Part shown: positions 1 to 10,710 of the stretch, piece after piece
How positions within the stretch are numbered: position 1 is the first letter of the stretch
How the letters are laid out: each line of letters begins with the position of its first letter
Assembly: GCF_001274785.1 (NCBI RefSeq)
Contig: NZ_LHPI01000004.1
Span: 186,001 to 250,000 of the forward strand
Reading direction: 5' to 3'
DNA from: Vibrio hepatarius
Lineage (GTDB): Bacteria > Pseudomonadota > Gammaproteobacteria > Enterobacterales > Vibrionaceae
Length of the DNA stretch: 64,000 nucleotides
Position numbers and translations under genes: made by a program
The notes under the pieces: model-generated
The model's database searches: none
Told to the model about the DNA's origin: nothing
What the model saw: only the letters and a program-made list of their open reading frames with translations

Positions 1-1
1 A

Positions 2-24
2 GGCTCGCAGATGCGGGTCTTTTG
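2..24 (+). terminator. probable terminator of the gene left of the window
   Basis: A 7-bp stem (bases 2-8 with 13-19, including two G-T pairs) and a 4-base loop are followed by TTTTG. It sits upstream of the first gene and would end a transcript entering from the left. The stem is short, so the call is moderate. Confidence 0.45.
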
Positions 25-81
25 TTTCTGTTAGTCGGTAGCAAGGAGGCAACTAGTCTAACGCCATCAAGAAGGAGATTT

Positions 82-1287
82 ATGTCTAGTTCTGCAATCG
101 AGCAAACCAAAGCTCCCCAAATCACTTTTCTTTTGTTCCTTGTTCTGGGAGCCATTGGAGCTCTGACGCCTCTCGCCATCGACATGTATTTGCCGGCGAT
201 GCCAGATATCGCGCGCGATTTAGGGGTGGCAGACGGTGCAGTGCAAATTACCTTAACGGCGTACACCGCAGGCTTTGCTATTGGTCAGCTAATTCATGGT
301 CCGTTGGCGGACAGTTATGGTCGTAGACCAATCTTGATCCTTGGCGTGCTGTTTTTCGGTATCGCGTCTTTAGTGAGCGCGACAACAACCAGCATTGAAG
401 CACTAACGTATGTGCGTACAGCGCAAGGTTTTGCGGGTGCGGCAGCGGCTGTCATCATTCAAGCGGTTGTGCGTGATATGTTTGACCGCGAAGACTTCGC
501 TCGTACTATGTCGTTCGTCACCTTGGTGATTACTATTGCGCCGCTTGTGGCGCCAATGATCGGCGGTCACTTAGCGATTTGGTTTGGCTGGCGTTCTATC
601 TTCTGGGTGTTAGCGATCTTCGCAGCTGTGGTTATTTCACTGGTATTGTGGAAAATCCCAGAAACTCTGACGGCTGAAAAGAAACAGCCACTGCGTTTTA
701 GAACCACGATTCGAAACTATGCTCGTTTGTGTGCCAACCCTGTTGCGATGGGGCTGATCTTCTCTGGTGCATTTTCGTTTTCGGGCATGTTTGCTTTCTT
801 AACGGCTGGCTCATTTGTCTACATCGATATTTACGGTGTCCGACCAGACCATTTTGGCTATCTGTTTGGTCTCAACATTGTCGCGATGATCATTATGACC
901 AGTGTCAATGGTCGATTGGTAAAGAAAGTCGGTTCTCATGCAATGCTACGATTTGGCCTAGCGGTACAGTTATTCGCCGGTCTAGGGCTTTTCGTCACTT
1001 GGATGCTTGACCTCGGGCTATGGGGAACGGTACCTTTCGTGGTCTTATTTATCGGCACGTTATCGACGATCGGTAGTAACTCTATGGGGTTGCTTCTAAG
1101 TGGTTATCCAACCATGGCGGGTACTGCATCCTCATTGGCGGGTACGCTACGTTTCGGTACTGGGTCGATTATCGGTGCTGTCGTCGCTATGCTGCCAAGC
1201 GGTGCGACTTGGCCGATGATTACCGTTATGTCGGCATGTTCAGTTCTGTCTGCCGCGTTTTACTGGATATTTGGAAGAAAGGCTTAA
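82..1287 (+). CDS. Bcr/CflA-family drug-resistance MFS exporter
   Basis: A 401-residue inner-membrane protein with about 12 hydrophobic segments. It has the family's opening LAIDMYLPAMP (residues 31-41) in TM1 and the MFS loop 2-3 motif GPLADSYGRRP (73-83). Members are proton-driven exporters of small drugs such as bicyclomycin or chloramphenicol; the substrate here cannot be read from sequence. The ATG at 82 is chosen because AAGGAGAT lies just before it; an upstream in-frame start at 22 has no such site and would add 20 non-membrane residues. The stop shares one base with the next ATG, so the two genes are probably co-transcribed and translationally coupled. Confidence 0.88.
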   Translation: MSSSAIEQTKAPQITFLLFLVLGAIGALTPLAIDMYLPAMPDIARDLGVADGAVQITLTAYTAGFAIGQLIHGPLADSYGRRPILILGVLFFGIASLVSATTTSIEALTYVRTAQGFAGAAAAVIIQAVVRDMFDREDFARTMSFVTLVITIAPLVAPMIGGHLAIWFGWRSIFWVLAIFAAVVISLVLWKIPETLTAEKKQPLRFRTTIRNYARLCANPVAMGLIFSGAFSFSGMFAFLTAGSFVYIDIYGVRPDHFGYLFGLNIVAMIIMTSVNGRLVKKVGSHAMLRFGLAVQLFAGLGLFVTWMLDLGLWGTVPFVVLFIGTLSTIGSNSMGLLLSGYPTMAGTASSLAGTLRFGTGSIIGAVVAMLPSGATWPMITVMSACSVLSAAFYWIFGRKA

Positions 1288-1946
1288 TGTCTGAATATAC
1301 AATCGAGATTCAAAAATTAGTTAATGCTGCGCTTGAAGAGCTTGCGGCGGAACACAAGTCTGGTAAAGCGGTAAACGCACCAGTTGCGAATAACCACTAC
1401 TTGGTGCGTTGGGTAACCAAAGCGCTGAAATCACAGCGTTTCCCACGTTGTGTGGTAGACGATTTAACGCGTTGGCAAAAAGCAGGGCGTTCGAAAGGCA
1501 ACGATGCAGGATTGATGTTCACGTTTCAACGCATCAGTAAGTTCTACGGCGAATTTTTCGCGCAAGACAAGCCTGAGCGAGTCATCAAAGACAGCGACAT
1601 TGAAGCGTTTCTCGATATGATGGAAAACGAAGGTTGGGAGGTTTCAACCTCTGAGCAGTTAGTTGGTTGCGGCAAAGTGCAGCTTTACACTGAAGGACAG
1701 AACTCGTTGGGGCTGTGCGCAGACCAATGTGACAGCTGTTTTGATGGTGAGTTGTTGGTTAAACCGATGAGTTGGTTTGTACGTGGACACCACGCACAGT
1801 TTGTCGAGAAAGCGGCTCAAGCAGGCTTTATGGTACATAAAGTGACGGACTATAAGTCTAACGTTAAGTACCACGGTGAATACCTGATTTATCCCGGTAA
1901 CCGCGGTCAGCATTTGGCTGAAATTCCGCTCAGCTTTCAGATCTAG
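1287..1946 (+). CDS. DUF2913 family protein
   Basis: A 219-residue soluble protein, acidic to neutral, without signal peptide or membrane segment. It resembles the DUF2913 family of vibrios and relatives, whose function is not known to me. Four cysteines cluster in residues about 130-150 (GCG, LCADQCDSC), which could bind a metal or form disulfides; that is inference. The ATG overlaps the stop of the Bcr/CflA exporter by one base, so it should be made from the same transcript, and a strong hairpin terminator follows directly. The coupling to an exporter is the only functional hint. Confidence 0.7.
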   Translation: MSEYTIEIQKLVNAALEELAAEHKSGKAVNAPVANNHYLVRWVTKALKSQRFPRCVVDDLTRWQKAGRSKGNDAGLMFTFQRISKFYGEFFAQDKPERVIKDSDIEAFLDMMENEGWEVSTSEQLVGCGKVQLYTEGQNSLGLCADQCDSCFDGELLVKPMSWFVRGHHAQFVEKAAQAGFMVHKVTDYKSNVKYHGEYLIYPGNRGQHLAEIPLSFQI

Positions 1947-1963
1947 TTTCTGAGCATGATAGT

Positions 1964-1995
1964 AAAAAGAGCTTCCTAGTATGGAAGCTCTTTTT
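1964..1995. terminator. bidirectional hairpin terminator
   Basis: A perfect 13-bp stem (1964-1976 with 1983-1995), AAAAAGAGCTTCC against its complement, with a 6-base loop and T/A runs on both sides. It serves the DUF2913 gene on the plus strand and the converging SDR gene on the minus strand. Confidence 0.92.
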
Positions 1996-2022
1996 GTTTA
2001 TAAGGTTTTGGCTCTCAAGCGT

Positions 2023-3453
2023 TCACTGTGACTTGGTTTTTCTATCGATTGCTTTGACCATGCCTTTAAAGATAAACAGGTGAGCGGGCATCATCGCAAA
2101 CCAATACAACAAGCCGCGTAACCCCTGTGGATGCCACCATGCTGTCACGTTGAGTCGACGCCTGTCGCCCAAATCTTCAATAGTAAACTCTAGTCTTCCG
2201 AGCCCCGGTCCTTTCATACCGAATAATAGCGATAGAAAGCGTGGCTCTTCACAGCGGATGACTTTCCACGAATCGATAAAGTCTCCAACTTTGAGCTCTG
2301 GTCCTGGAGGGGAGCGTCTAACGGGTTTGCCGCCGCCGAAGAAGATATCCAGCCATTCTCGTGTACGCCAAAGTGCATTTGCAAAGAAGTACCCCTCTTT
2401 ACGGCTGCCAATTTGTTTTACAACTTGCCACAACTGTTCGCTGCTGGATTGCGTTTCGATGGTTGCGCCAGTCTGCTTAGGATAGTAACCGTATCCCGCT
2501 TGCCAACGTTTTAATGCCGCCGGATCAAAGCCCCAGACTTCACTGCGAACAAAAGTGCCTTCCGCTGCGATACTGTCTTTGACCATCTCACGGAACGAGA
2601 TAAGGGTTTGCGGATATTTGGTGCGGATATCTTGTGAGTGGGCAATAAAGTCATGCTCCAAGCCTGAAAGCAACGCTGCGCCAATGCTAGATGGTACTGA
2701 GGTGACCAAGGCTAACCATTTTGACGCCAGCTTTGGTGTCAGCAACGAGGTCGAGACGAGAGTAATCGGCTTTTTGATCACTTCACTGATGACTTTAAAT
2801 TGCTCGCGATAACTGAGCGTATCAGGGCCGCCCACTTCGTAGAGAGTGTGCTCTTTGGGCGTTTCTTCAGCGAGTGAGAGCAGATAGTGATTCAGATTCT
2901 CAAGTGCGATTGGATTCGCTTTGGAATCAACCCACTTAGGCGCGATAAGAATCGGCATGTTGTAGACGAAATCACGCATGATCTCGAACGCAGCCGAGCC
3001 AGCACCAATAATAACGCCAGCGCGTAGTTCAGTGATGGGCACGTTGGCTTTACGGATGATCTCACCTGTCATTTTCCGCGCTCTAAGGTGCTCAGAGTTA
3101 CCAGTTTGTGGTTGCAGAGCGCTCAAAAAGATCACGTGTTTGACGGAACTGATTGCCAAAGCGTCGCAGAAGTTTTCCGCAAGCGAGAGCTCGTAGTCGA
3201 GGAAATCATGGCCATGAGCCATACCATGCACCAGAAAATACACCAACTCAAACTGCGGGACTAATTCTAATGTCGCTTGCTTATCCGCAAGGTCAAGATA
3301 GGTCATTGTGAGGTTAGGGTGGGGAGTGATCCTTGCGGACAGATAATCAATTTGTCGCGCGGCGGCCGTGACCTGATAGCCTTGTTCGCACAACTGGAAT
3401 AGCAGTTGCGAACCAACGTAGCCTGAAGCCCCCAAAACCAGCACTTTTTTCAT
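2023..3453 (-). CDS. NAD(P)-binding SDR-like protein with C-terminal DUF2867 domain
   Basis: A 476-residue protein. The N-terminus carries a Rossmann nucleotide-binding motif GASGYVG (residues 8-14), followed by an atypical extended SDR/NmrA-like region with TYLDLAD and the segment ending in EVGGPDTLSYRE. The last ~140 residues match the DUF2867 half found fused to such domains in proteobacteria. It probably binds NAD(P)H; substrate unknown. No signal peptide. The ATG at 3453 follows a GAGGTCATGG-type ribosome site (read on the minus strand). It is transcribed divergently from the MATE gene, with about 100 bp between them that must hold both promoters. Confidence 0.82.
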   Translation of the reverse strand: MKKVLVLGASGYVGSQLLFQLCEQGYQVTAAARQIDYLSARITPHPNLTMTYLDLADKQATLELVPQFELVYFLVHGMAHGHDFLDYELSLAENFCDALAISSVKHVIFLSALQPQTGNSEHLRARKMTGEIIRKANVPITELRAGVIIGAGSAAFEIMRDFVYNMPILIAPKWVDSKANPIALENLNHYLLSLAEETPKEHTLYEVGGPDTLSYREQFKVISEVIKKPITLVSTSLLTPKLASKWLALVTSVPSSIGAALLSGLEHDFIAHSQDIRTKYPQTLISFREMVKDSIAAEGTFVRSEVWGFDPAALKRWQAGYGYYPKQTGATIETQSSSEQLWQVVKQIGSRKEGYFFANALWRTREWLDIFFGGGKPVRRSPPGPELKVGDFIDSWKVIRCEEPRFLSLLFGMKGPGLGRLEFTIEDLGDRRRLNVTAWWHPQGLRGLLYWFAMMPAHLFIFKGMVKAIDRKTKSQ

Positions 3454-3561
3454 CCATGACCTCGGTTATTTTGATGGTTTATATATGCGTCTGATCATAT
3501 AATGACCAGCCAAATTTTTCCTAATTTTCAGCCTGTTGTCGCTAGAGGTAAGTCTTTCTTT

Positions 3562-4932
3562 ATGATTTCTCAGATCTTATATCACACCCGAGGAGACTTT
3601 TTCCGTCGTCTAGTGGCTATTGCGCTGCCGATTACGTTGCAAAGCATTATGTTTTCTAGCCGCAGTTTGGTCGATGTTCTCATGCTCGGTCAACTTGGTG
3701 AAGCAGAAATCGCGGCAGTCGGTGTCGCGGCGCGTGCGACATTTGTTACGACCATCATGCTAGTGGGTGTCACTACGGGTGGCGCGCTACTTACCGCTCA
3801 ATATTGGGGCGCAGGCAATAAACAAGGTGTACGCGAAAGTACAGCGTTGACTTGGTTTGTCGCGAGTTTATTTGCTGGGTTAACCGCAATGCTGTTTATT
3901 TTGTTCCCGACGCAAGTGATGTCGTTGGCGACGAAATCAGATGATGTCATTCTGCTAGGCGCCGATTACCTAGTGATTACATCGGTGAGTATGTTCGCGG
4001 TGGCGTGCGTTGCCAGTATGTCGGTCGGCCTGCGCGCGATGCATAAACCAGGCATCAGTACCTTCTTTAGTGGTATTGGTATTCTGTCCAACGTATTTCT
4101 TAACTGGATCTTTATTTTCGGTAAGTTCGGCGTACCACCAATGGGTATTAAAGGTGCGGCAATTGCGACTGTGTTAAGTGGTGCAATTGAGGTAGGCACC
4201 TTATACGGCTACTTGTATTTCAAAAAGCATCTGCTGGCGTTCAGTTTCGCTGATATTAAAGCGGTACTCGATCTACAACGAGTGGTACGTTTTCTCAAAC
4301 TTTCGCTACCTACCACGTTCAACTTTCTTGCTTGGGCGGGAGGATTGTTTGCCTACCACGCGATCATGGGGCAATCCGGCGTTCAAGGTCTAGCGGCGTT
4401 ATCGGTAATGACGCCAGTCGAATCGATCTCGTTAGCATTATTGATTGGCATGTCTAACGCTGCGGCAGTGTTGGTGGGCAACCAAATTGGCGCGAAGAAC
4501 TACGAACAGGTTTACTACCAAGCGATAGGCGTAACGGTGCTTAGTCTACTCGTCGGTATTGCTGTCGCGATTTTGTTGTACTTTACCCAAGGCTTGGTTC
4601 TAGACGCGTTTAGCGCACTGACCGATGAGACTCGCGTTCTCGCAGAGAAGTTCATGTTGGTACTGTGCGTGGCGATTATCTTACGCTCTGTTCCAATGAT
4701 GACGATCGTTGGTGTGCTCCGTGCTGGCGGCGACGTGAAATTCTGTTTGTACCAAGACCTCGTCGCTCAGTGGATGATCGGTATCCCACTTGCCGCATTC
4801 GCGGCGATTGGATTAGGTTGGCAGCCAGAATGGATATATATGCTGTTTTTGACCGAAGAAGCGATTAAGTGGGTAGGCTCACTTTATCGGATGAATACGC
4901 GCAAATGGATTCGAAATTTGATCGAAAATTAG
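3562..4932 (+). CDS. MATE-family multidrug/cation exporter
   Basis: A 456-residue protein with about 12 membrane segments. TM1 reads ALPITLQSIMF and is followed by the MATE-typical SLVDVLMLGQLGEAEIAAVG. Family members use a Na+ or H+ gradient to export cationic drugs. The start at 3562 has AGAGGTAA upstream and gives the normal MATE length; an in-frame ATG at 3502 would add 20 residues without a good ribosome site. It stands alone: the upstream gene is divergent and about 120 bp separate it from the ABC operon. It is distinct from the NorM-like pump at 59-60.6 kb, being closer to the DinF/YeeO side of the family by overall look. Confidence 0.85.
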   Translation: MISQILYHTRGDFFRRLVAIALPITLQSIMFSSRSLVDVLMLGQLGEAEIAAVGVAARATFVTTIMLVGVTTGGALLTAQYWGAGNKQGVRESTALTWFVASLFAGLTAMLFILFPTQVMSLATKSDDVILLGADYLVITSVSMFAVACVASMSVGLRAMHKPGISTFFSGIGILSNVFLNWIFIFGKFGVPPMGIKGAAIATVLSGAIEVGTLYGYLYFKKHLLAFSFADIKAVLDLQRVVRFLKLSLPTTFNFLAWAGGLFAYHAIMGQSGVQGLAALSVMTPVESISLALLIGMSNAAAVLVGNQIGAKNYEQVYYQAIGVTVLSLLVGIAVAILLYFTQGLVLDAFSALTDETRVLAEKFMLVLCVAIILRSVPMMTIVGVLRAGGDVKFCLYQDLVAQWMIGIPLAAFAAIGLGWQPEWIYMLFLTEEAIKWVGSLYRMNTRKWIRNLIEN

Positions 4933-5056
4933 AACTCGGACGTCAAATTGATGCAGTTTGGTGCATATCTTGTGATCTAGTATCCAAAATACTTCCTACT
5001 GCCATCGATTTAGTGTAGATTCACAGTCCAAATTTTTATTGTTTGCGAGAGTATTA

Positions 5057-5728
5057 ATGCTTCAACTGACAGACCTCTGTAAAGGCTATGTAGATGGTGA
5101 TGAATTTCATCCAGTTTTACAAGGTGCTGAGTTGTCGTTAAATCAAGGCGAACAAGTCGCTCTGATGGGGGAAAGTGGCTCAGGCAAGAGTACATTGCTC
5201 AACCTTATCGCAGGGTTGGATAAAGTAGACTCTGGTGAGATTAACTTCCCTCATTTTCCTATGCACGATGTCTCGCAAAGCAAACGTACTGCTTATCGCC
5301 GCAATAACATCGGCCTTATCTTCCAGCAATTCAACTTGTTACCTACGCTGAATGTCGCGGACAATATCCGTTTTTGTCGTCAGCTCAAAGGACTGCCTGA
5401 AGATCATGGCTTATGGCGACAAATTCTCTCTGCGCTTGACCTTATGCCGCTGTTAGGTCGCTATCCTGAAGAAGTCTCTGGTGGGCAACAGCAACGCGCT
5501 GCGATTGCTCGTGCGCTGTATATGGAGCCGAAGATTCTCCTCGCTGACGAACCGACAGGTAGTCTAGATGAGCGCAATGCGGAAGCGGTAATGAGATTGC
5601 TAACCACGTTATCCAAGCAACTAGATTGTACCTTGTTGTTGGTAACCCACAGCCAACGTGTCGCTGACCATATGGAAGGTAAAATCCGTCTGCAAGGAGG
5701 GCAGTTGCATGTTATGGCCCGTAGTTAG
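5057..5728 (+). CDS. ABC transporter ATP-binding protein (LolD/MacB type)
   Basis: A 223-residue ATPase subunit. All core motifs are present: Walker [10 protein letters not shown] (38-46), Q-loop QQFNLLPTL (90-98), signature VSGGQQQR (140-147), Walker [10 protein letters not shown] (160-168) and the switch histidine in LLLVTHSQR. This is the LolD/MacB/FtsE type, which pairs with FtsX-fold permeases and works in mechanotransmission or lipoprotein/peptide extraction rather than import. Start 5057 is preferred over 5039. The gene overlaps the permease start by 20 bases, a sign of translational coupling. Confidence 0.92.
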   Translation: MLQLTDLCKGYVDGDEFHPVLQGAELSLNQGEQVALMGESGSGKSTLLNLIAGLDKVDSGEINFPHFPMHDVSQSKRTAYRRNNIGLIFQQFNLLPTLNVADNIRFCRQLKGLPEDHGLWRQILSALDLMPLLGRYPEEVSGGQQQRAAIARALYMEPKILLADEPTGSLDERNAEAVMRLLTTLSKQLDCTLLLVTHSQRVADHMEGKIRLQGGQLHVMARS

Positions 5729-8162
5729 AGCGCTACTTGGCCACTACAGACGCTACCCATTTCAAATCATTCTTGTCTGGCTTGGTCTGACGCTAGGTGT
5801 TTCACTACTTGTTGGTGTTAGTTCAATCAACAGCCATGCTCGTCAAAGCTATGAGCACGGCGAAAAACTGTTTTCCAATCCTCTTCCTTATCGTATTCGA
5901 CCGAAACACGCGACCAGTAAAATTCCCCAAGGTTTCTACGTTCAGTTACGCCGTGACGGATTCAATCAATGTGCGCCGTTTGAACACTTGCGTATCCACA
6001 CTGCTGATGACAGTGACCTCACGCTAGTGGGTATCGACCCAGCTTCAATGCTCAAGTTACAGCCGGGCGCATTGCTTAGCGACGCTGCGTCGTTAGCTCT
6101 AATGAGACCACCATTCCCGGTACTGGTCAGCAAAGACCTTGCCAAACACAAAAAGTGGCGTAACGGCGATTCAATTGAGTTAGAAGACGGTAGCAAGCTC
6201 GGGCCTATCGTCGTTGATACGCAAGGGATGCTGAACGGCACTCGTATTCTTGCTGATATCGCGCTGTTAAGAATGCTGGAGAGAAGCTCCGGCATTTCGG
6301 TTATCGCTTGTAGCGAGATGCCGCCAGAAAAGCTGCAAAGATTAAAATCTTACCTTCCAAATGGGATGGAGCTTAGCCGCAGTTCGCGCAAAGAGCTTGA
6401 ATCACTCACCCAAGCGTTCCACATCAACTTGAGCGCGATGGGCATGTTAGCGTTTTTGGTCGGCTTGTTTATCTTCTACCAAGCGATGTCACTATCGTTG
6501 GTGCAAAGACAGCTGTTGGTCGGGATTTTAAGGCAGACAGGTGTATCAGGCTGGCAATTGACCCAAGCGCTGATGCTTGAGTTATTCTTCTTGGTGATTG
6601 TTAGTTGGCTTTGCGGAAACGCGTTTGGTTTGTTCCTTGCGAATCAGCTAATACCATCGGTCTCGGCAAGTTTGAGCGATTTATATGATGCGAACGTTGG
6701 GTTGGCGATTGGTTGGCGCTGGGATGCCAGCTTGTACAGCTTAATGCTGACGCTAATCGGCGCCGCGGTGGCGTGTGCTTGGCCTTTGGTGCGTTTGTTA
6801 CGCTCTCAACCGATTCGACTAACCACACGTCTTTCACTGGTTCGTTTTGCGGGTACTGAATTTACGATTCAAGCTTTGATTGCGTGTGCTTTGTGTGTCG
6901 CAGCGATTGCGATTTACCAAGCGCCAAAAACTCAAGAGTCGGGCTTTGCGATTATTGCTCTGATGCTGTTAAGCGTTGCGCTTTTCACGCCGTACATTAT
7001 TTGGCGTGTATTCGGCATGTTCTCTTACTCATTGCGTTGGGTGAAAGTGCGTTGGTTCTTTGCGGATGCGGCGGCGAGTATGAGTTACCGCGGCGTTGCA
7101 ACAATGGGCTTCATGCTTGCTATGGCGGCCAATATTGGCGTTGAAACCATGGTTGGTAGCTTCCGTGACACCACTGACAAATGGTTGACTCAGCGCTTAG
7201 CGGCAGACTTGTACGTTTATCCAAATACCAGCTCAGCAGGTCGAGTCAGCTCTTGGCTAACGAAACAGCCAGAAGTTGAGTCAGTTTGGTGGCGCTGGGA
7301 AAAAGAAGTCATGACTTCAAGTGGCGCACTACAGGTTGTTAGTACGGGCGGCTCTGAAGGAGAGCTTGATGCGCTGACGGTTAAACTGGGTATTCCTAAC
7401 TACTGGTATCATTTGCATCAGTCCAAAGGTGTGATGGTTAGTGAGTCGATGGCGCTTAAGTTAGGTATTCGTCCGGGGGATGCGATCGATTTACCCGAAG
7501 AGTTAGGGCCAGGTTGGAGAGTAGTCGGTGTCTATTACGATTATGGCAATCCGTATAACCAAGTTCTGTTGTCACACCGTAACTGGCTTTACGCTTATGC
7601 CGGCAGTGGAAGCGTCGCACTTGGCGCAGTGTTAAGTGACGGTGTGAGTGTGGCGAGCCTCAGACATCGTATGGAATCGGTGTTCCGAATCGACTCAGAC
7701 CGGATCTTTGATAATAGCCATATCCACCAGCAAGCTCTGCGAGTGTTTGACCGCACGTTCTCGATTGCCGATACACTGGGTAACATCACGCTGGTGATCG
7801 CGATATTTGGTATCTTCTTCGCTACCGTAGCGGGGGAAGTCGCGCGGCAGAAGCACATTTCGCTGTTGCGCTGTGTCGGTATGTCTGGTCGAGAGCTGAT
7901 TTTGATGGGCAGTTTACAGCTATTCGTTTTTGGCGCAATTTCAATTTTGATTGCGATGCCGCTTGGATTGGCGTTGGCGAGACTGGTTGTTGATATCGTC
8001 ATCAAACAGTCTTTTGGTTGGACGCTAGAGCTGCAACTAATTCCTTTTGAGTACATTAAAACCGCGTCACTTACTATGTTGTCATTGATGATTGCCGGTG
8101 CTGTTCCGGTATTGAGAATGGTGAGAAACACGCCGATGAAGTCATTGAGGGATTCGCTGTGA
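5709..8162 (+). CDS. FtsX-domain ABC transporter permease
   Basis: An 817-residue permease with an N-terminal membrane segment, a large periplasmic domain (about residues 45-250), a first FtsX block of membrane helices (about 250-400), another helix group and periplasmic domain, and a C-terminal FtsX block (about 700-810). This two-FtsX-unit layout matches YbbP-like permeases. Start 5709 is chosen because AAGGAGGG lies about 8 bases upstream, inside the end of the ATPase gene; a start at 5658 lacks this. It overlaps both neighbours (20 bases upstream, 4 downstream), so the three genes form one tight operon. Substrate unknown. Confidence 0.88.
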   Translation: MLWPVVRALLGHYRRYPFQIILVWLGLTLGVSLLVGVSSINSHARQSYEHGEKLFSNPLPYRIRPKHATSKIPQGFYVQLRRDGFNQCAPFEHLRIHTADDSDLTLVGIDPASMLKLQPGALLSDAASLALMRPPFPVLVSKDLAKHKKWRNGDSIELEDGSKLGPIVVDTQGMLNGTRILADIALLRMLERSSGISVIACSEMPPEKLQRLKSYLPNGMELSRSSRKELESLTQAFHINLSAMGMLAFLVGLFIFYQAMSLSLVQRQLLVGILRQTGVSGWQLTQALMLELFFLVIVSWLCGNAFGLFLANQLIPSVSASLSDLYDANVGLAIGWRWDASLYSLMLTLIGAAVACAWPLVRLLRSQPIRLTTRLSLVRFAGTEFTIQALIACALCVAAIAIYQAPKTQESGFAIIALMLLSVALFTPYIIWRVFGMFSYSLRWVKVRWFFADAAASMSYRGVATMGFMLAMAANIGVETMVGSFRDTTDKWLTQRLAADLYVYPNTSSAGRVSSWLTKQPEVESVWWRWEKEVMTSSGALQVVSTGGSEGELDALTVKLGIPNYWYHLHQSKGVMVSESMALKLGIRPGDAIDLPEELGPGWRVVGVYYDYGNPYNQVLLSHRNWLYAYAGSGSVALGAVLSDGVSVASLRHRMESVFRIDSDRIFDNSHIHQQALRVFDRTFSIADTLGNITLVIAIFGIFFATVAGEVARQKHISLLRCVGMSGRELILMGSLQLFVFGAISILIAMPLGLALARLVVDIVIKQSFGWTLELQLIPFEYIKTASLTMLSLMIAGAVPVLRMVRNTPMKSLRDSL

Positions 8163-9286
8163 TTACCAAGAGTAAATATGCCAGAGTCGGTATCTCGGTA
8201 CTTGCGTTGTGTATTGTTGTTGCACTACTCGTCGCGGTGTATTTCGATAAATTGCAAAGCGCGCCTGCCGAAGTAGAAATTAACGAGATTAGCGACATAC
8301 TCACCGCTCAAGCCAATCAAGTCTTTGATCCTGTACTGCCTGATTCGCCAGTGAGATTACCGAGTGATTTCGCGTTCCATAATGAGTTTCAACACGAGTG
8401 GTGGCACTTTTTTGCCAATGTTACTGACGAAAACGGCGAAGAATACGGTGTGCAGTGGAGTTACTTCCGCATTGCCTCAAACGACAGCAACATGTCTGGC
8501 TGGTTGAGCCCACAGATTTTCGTTTCCCACGTGGTGATATCCAGCAAAGATAAAGTGTGGAGAGAACAGCGTATCGCTCGCGGTGGTATTGGCCAAGCGG
8601 GGATGACTAATCAGCCGTTCAGAGTTTGGATCGACAACTGGTACTGGCGTTCATTAGGTCGTACACCGTTTCCGGGTCAACTTGTTGCGGCGACAGACAC
8701 TTTTGCACTGGAGTTAAAGACTGCGACTCGTGGTCCTTATGTCATCCCAGGAGAACGCGGTTATCAGCAAAAACACGATTTACTGCCAGTGGCGTCTTAC
8801 AACATCACCGCGCCATTTTTGCGCGTGAAAGGCACGTTGCATCTAGGTGACGACAAGCATGTATCGGTGACGGGTGATGCTTGGATGAGCAAAGAATGGG
8901 GCAGCGGCTTAATGGCGGAAGGTCAAAAAGGTTGGGATTGGTTTGTGCTGCGTCTTGACGATGACAAAACACTTTCGGTAAGTCGATACCGTCATAATCA
9001 ACAATTACCTTATATGTTTGCTACACTGTCTACGAATGATGGCAAAGTCTACGAGATTAAATCCGATGAGATCGTCATGGAGCCGATTCAGCCAGAGGCA
9101 ATGCAAAATGGCAAACAGGTTCCTACGCGTTGGTTTATTCATATTCCGAAGTATAATATCAACCTAAGTACGCGAGTAACGAATGCAGACCTTTGGCTTC
9201 CGTTTGTCATCCCTTATTGGGAAGGGCCGATCAAAGCAACCGGTAGCCACAGTGCGAAAGGATTTATGCAGTTAACAGGTTATTAA
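8159..9286 (+). CDS. AttH/CrtC lipocalin-like exported protein
   Basis: A 375-residue protein with an N-terminal membrane anchor or signal segment (about residues 10-28). The rest matches the AttH/CrtC (hydroxyneurosporene synthase-like) double-lipocalin family: FQHEWWHFFANV near 80 and DAWMSKEWGS near 240 are its typical motifs. Family members occur beside LolD/FtsX-type ABC transporters, as here, and are presumed to bind a hydrophobic ligand handled by the transporter. Translation starts with GTG at 8159, overlapping the permease stop by 4 bases. Last gene of the operon; a hairpin terminator follows. Confidence 0.82.
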   Translation: MITKSKYARVGISVLALCIVVALLVAVYFDKLQSAPAEVEINEISDILTAQANQVFDPVLPDSPVRLPSDFAFHNEFQHEWWHFFANVTDENGEEYGVQWSYFRIASNDSNMSGWLSPQIFVSHVVISSKDKVWREQRIARGGIGQAGMTNQPFRVWIDNWYWRSLGRTPFPGQLVAATDTFALELKTATRGPYVIPGERGYQQKHDLLPVASYNITAPFLRVKGTLHLGDDKHVSVTGDAWMSKEWGSGLMAEGQKGWDWFVLRLDDDKTLSVSRYRHNQQLPYMFATLSTNDGKVYEIKSDEIVMEPIQPEAMQNGKQVPTRWFIHIPKYNINLSTRVTNADLWLPFVIPYWEGPIKATGSHSAKGFMQLTGY

Positions 9287-9313
9287 CTTAATACTCGTTC
9301 ACTGAACATCCAC

Positions 9314-9350
9314 AAAAGCAGTTTCTTTATGCAAAAGGAGCTGCTTTTTT
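9314..9350 (+). terminator. terminator of the ABC/AttH operon
   Basis: AAAAGCAG (9314-9321) pairs with CTGCTTTT (9341-9348) and runs into six Ts. The loop is long (19 bases), but position and T-run fit an intrinsic terminator. Confidence 0.7.
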
Positions 9351-9542
9351 GCATTTAGCAGGATATTGCTCGCAGTTGCCTATAATTGGGTAAGGAAATT
9401 AGACGACTTTAAAGGGGTTATTATCGGAAATACCGAAGTGAAACATCTAAAGAAGCGATTTTCCCTTCTGATTTGTTATCTATACACTCGGTACTATTCT
9501 TTGTTAATCGTTTATTAACATAATAAATAAAAGGACGATATC

Positions 9543-10694
9543 ATGAGTGATATAATTCGCGATTTTTTCAAAATGGAGTCTGCTGGTGGTATTTTGCTAG
9601 TGATTGCAGCCGCCATCGCGATGACAATTGCTAACTCACCATTAAACGAGCTTTACCAAAGTGGTCTGCACACTTACGTTTTTGGTATGTCTATCTCGCA
9701 TTGGATCAATGATGGTCTAATGGCGGTTTTCTTCTTGTTGATTGGTTTGGAAGTAAAACGCGAACTATTAGAGGGTGCGTTAAAGTCAAAAGAAACGGCT
9801 ATCTTCCCTGCGATTGCAGCGGTAGGTGGTATGTTGGCGCCAGCGCTAATTTATGTCATGTTCAACGTGGGTAATGCGGAAGCGGTCCAAGGTTGGGCAA
9901 TTCCTGCTGCGACAGACATTGCATTTGCTTTGGGTATCATGGCACTGCTAGGTAAGCGCGTTCCAACTAGCCTGAAAGTATTCTTGCTCGCATTGGCGAT
10001 CATCGATGACTTGGGTGTTGTGGTTATCATCGCGCTGTTTTACACCGGTGAACTGTCTACTTCAGCATTGGCGGTCGGTTTCGCGATGACAGCGGCGCTG
10101 TTTGTACTTAACTCGAAACACGTTACCAAGTTGACGCCATACATGATCGTTGGCTTTATCTTGTGGGTAGCGGTACTGAAATCAGGTGTGCACGCAACAT
10201 TGGCTGGTGTGGTAATCGGTTTCTCTATTCCACTGAAAGGAAATTCAGGAGAGCGCTCGCCACTGAAACATATGGAACACGCACTGCATCCGTACGTCGC
10301 GTTTTTCATCCTACCGCTGTTCGCATTTGCTAACGCTGGTATTTCGTTGGAAGGCGTTTCAGTGGAAGGTTTGACGTCAATGCTGCCACTGGGTATCGCA
10401 CTGGGTCTGTTTGTTGGTAAGCCGGTGGGTATCTTCTCGTTCAGCTGGATTGCGGTTAAATCGGGCGTCGCTAAGTTACCTGAAGGGATTAACTTTAAAC
10501 ATATCTTCGCGGTGTCTGTGCTATGTGGTATCGGTTTTACTATGTCGATCTTCATTTCGTCACTGGCGTTTGGTCAAGCTAACGCTCAGTTCGATACATA
10601 TGCTCGCCTTGGTATCTTAATGGGGTCGACCACTGCGGCGATCGTCGGCTACATTCTGTTAAGATTATCACTGCCAAATAAGCAGTCAGCATAA
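9543..10694 (+). CDS. nhaA: Na+/H+ antiporter NhaA
   Basis: A 383-residue, 12-helix inner-membrane antiporter that expels Na+ (and Li+) in exchange for protons, important for a marine bacterium at alkaline pH. The paired ion-binding aspartates are D155-D156 in [10 protein letters not shown], and the helix IV motif ATDIAFALG is at 123-131. Full family length. The ATG has AAAGGACG upstream. Single-gene unit: it is preceded by about 190 bp of AT-rich DNA after the previous terminator and followed by its own strong terminator. I see no NhaR-type regulator beside it. Confidence 0.96.
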   Translation: MSDIIRDFFKMESAGGILLVIAAAIAMTIANSPLNELYQSGLHTYVFGMSISHWINDGLMAVFFLLIGLEVKRELLEGALKSKETAIFPAIAAVGGMLAPALIYVMFNVGNAEAVQGWAIPAATDIAFALGIMALLGKRVPTSLKVFLLALAIIDDLGVVVIIALFYTGELSTSALAVGFAMTAALFVLNSKHVTKLTPYMIVGFILWVAVLKSGVHATLAGVVIGFSIPLKGNSGERSPLKHMEHALHPYVAFFILPLFAFANAGISLEGVSVEGLTSMLPLGIALGLFVGKPVGIFSFSWIAVKSGVAKLPEGINFKHIFAVSVLCGIGFTMSIFISSLAFGQANAQFDTYARLGILMGSTTAAIVGYILLRLSLPNKQSA

Positions 10695-10710
10695 TCTCAG
10701 CAACGATAAT

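Noticed and set aside
7595-8131. 178-codon minus-strand frame
   Set aside because: Antisense shadow of the FtsX permease, whose domain match is clear.
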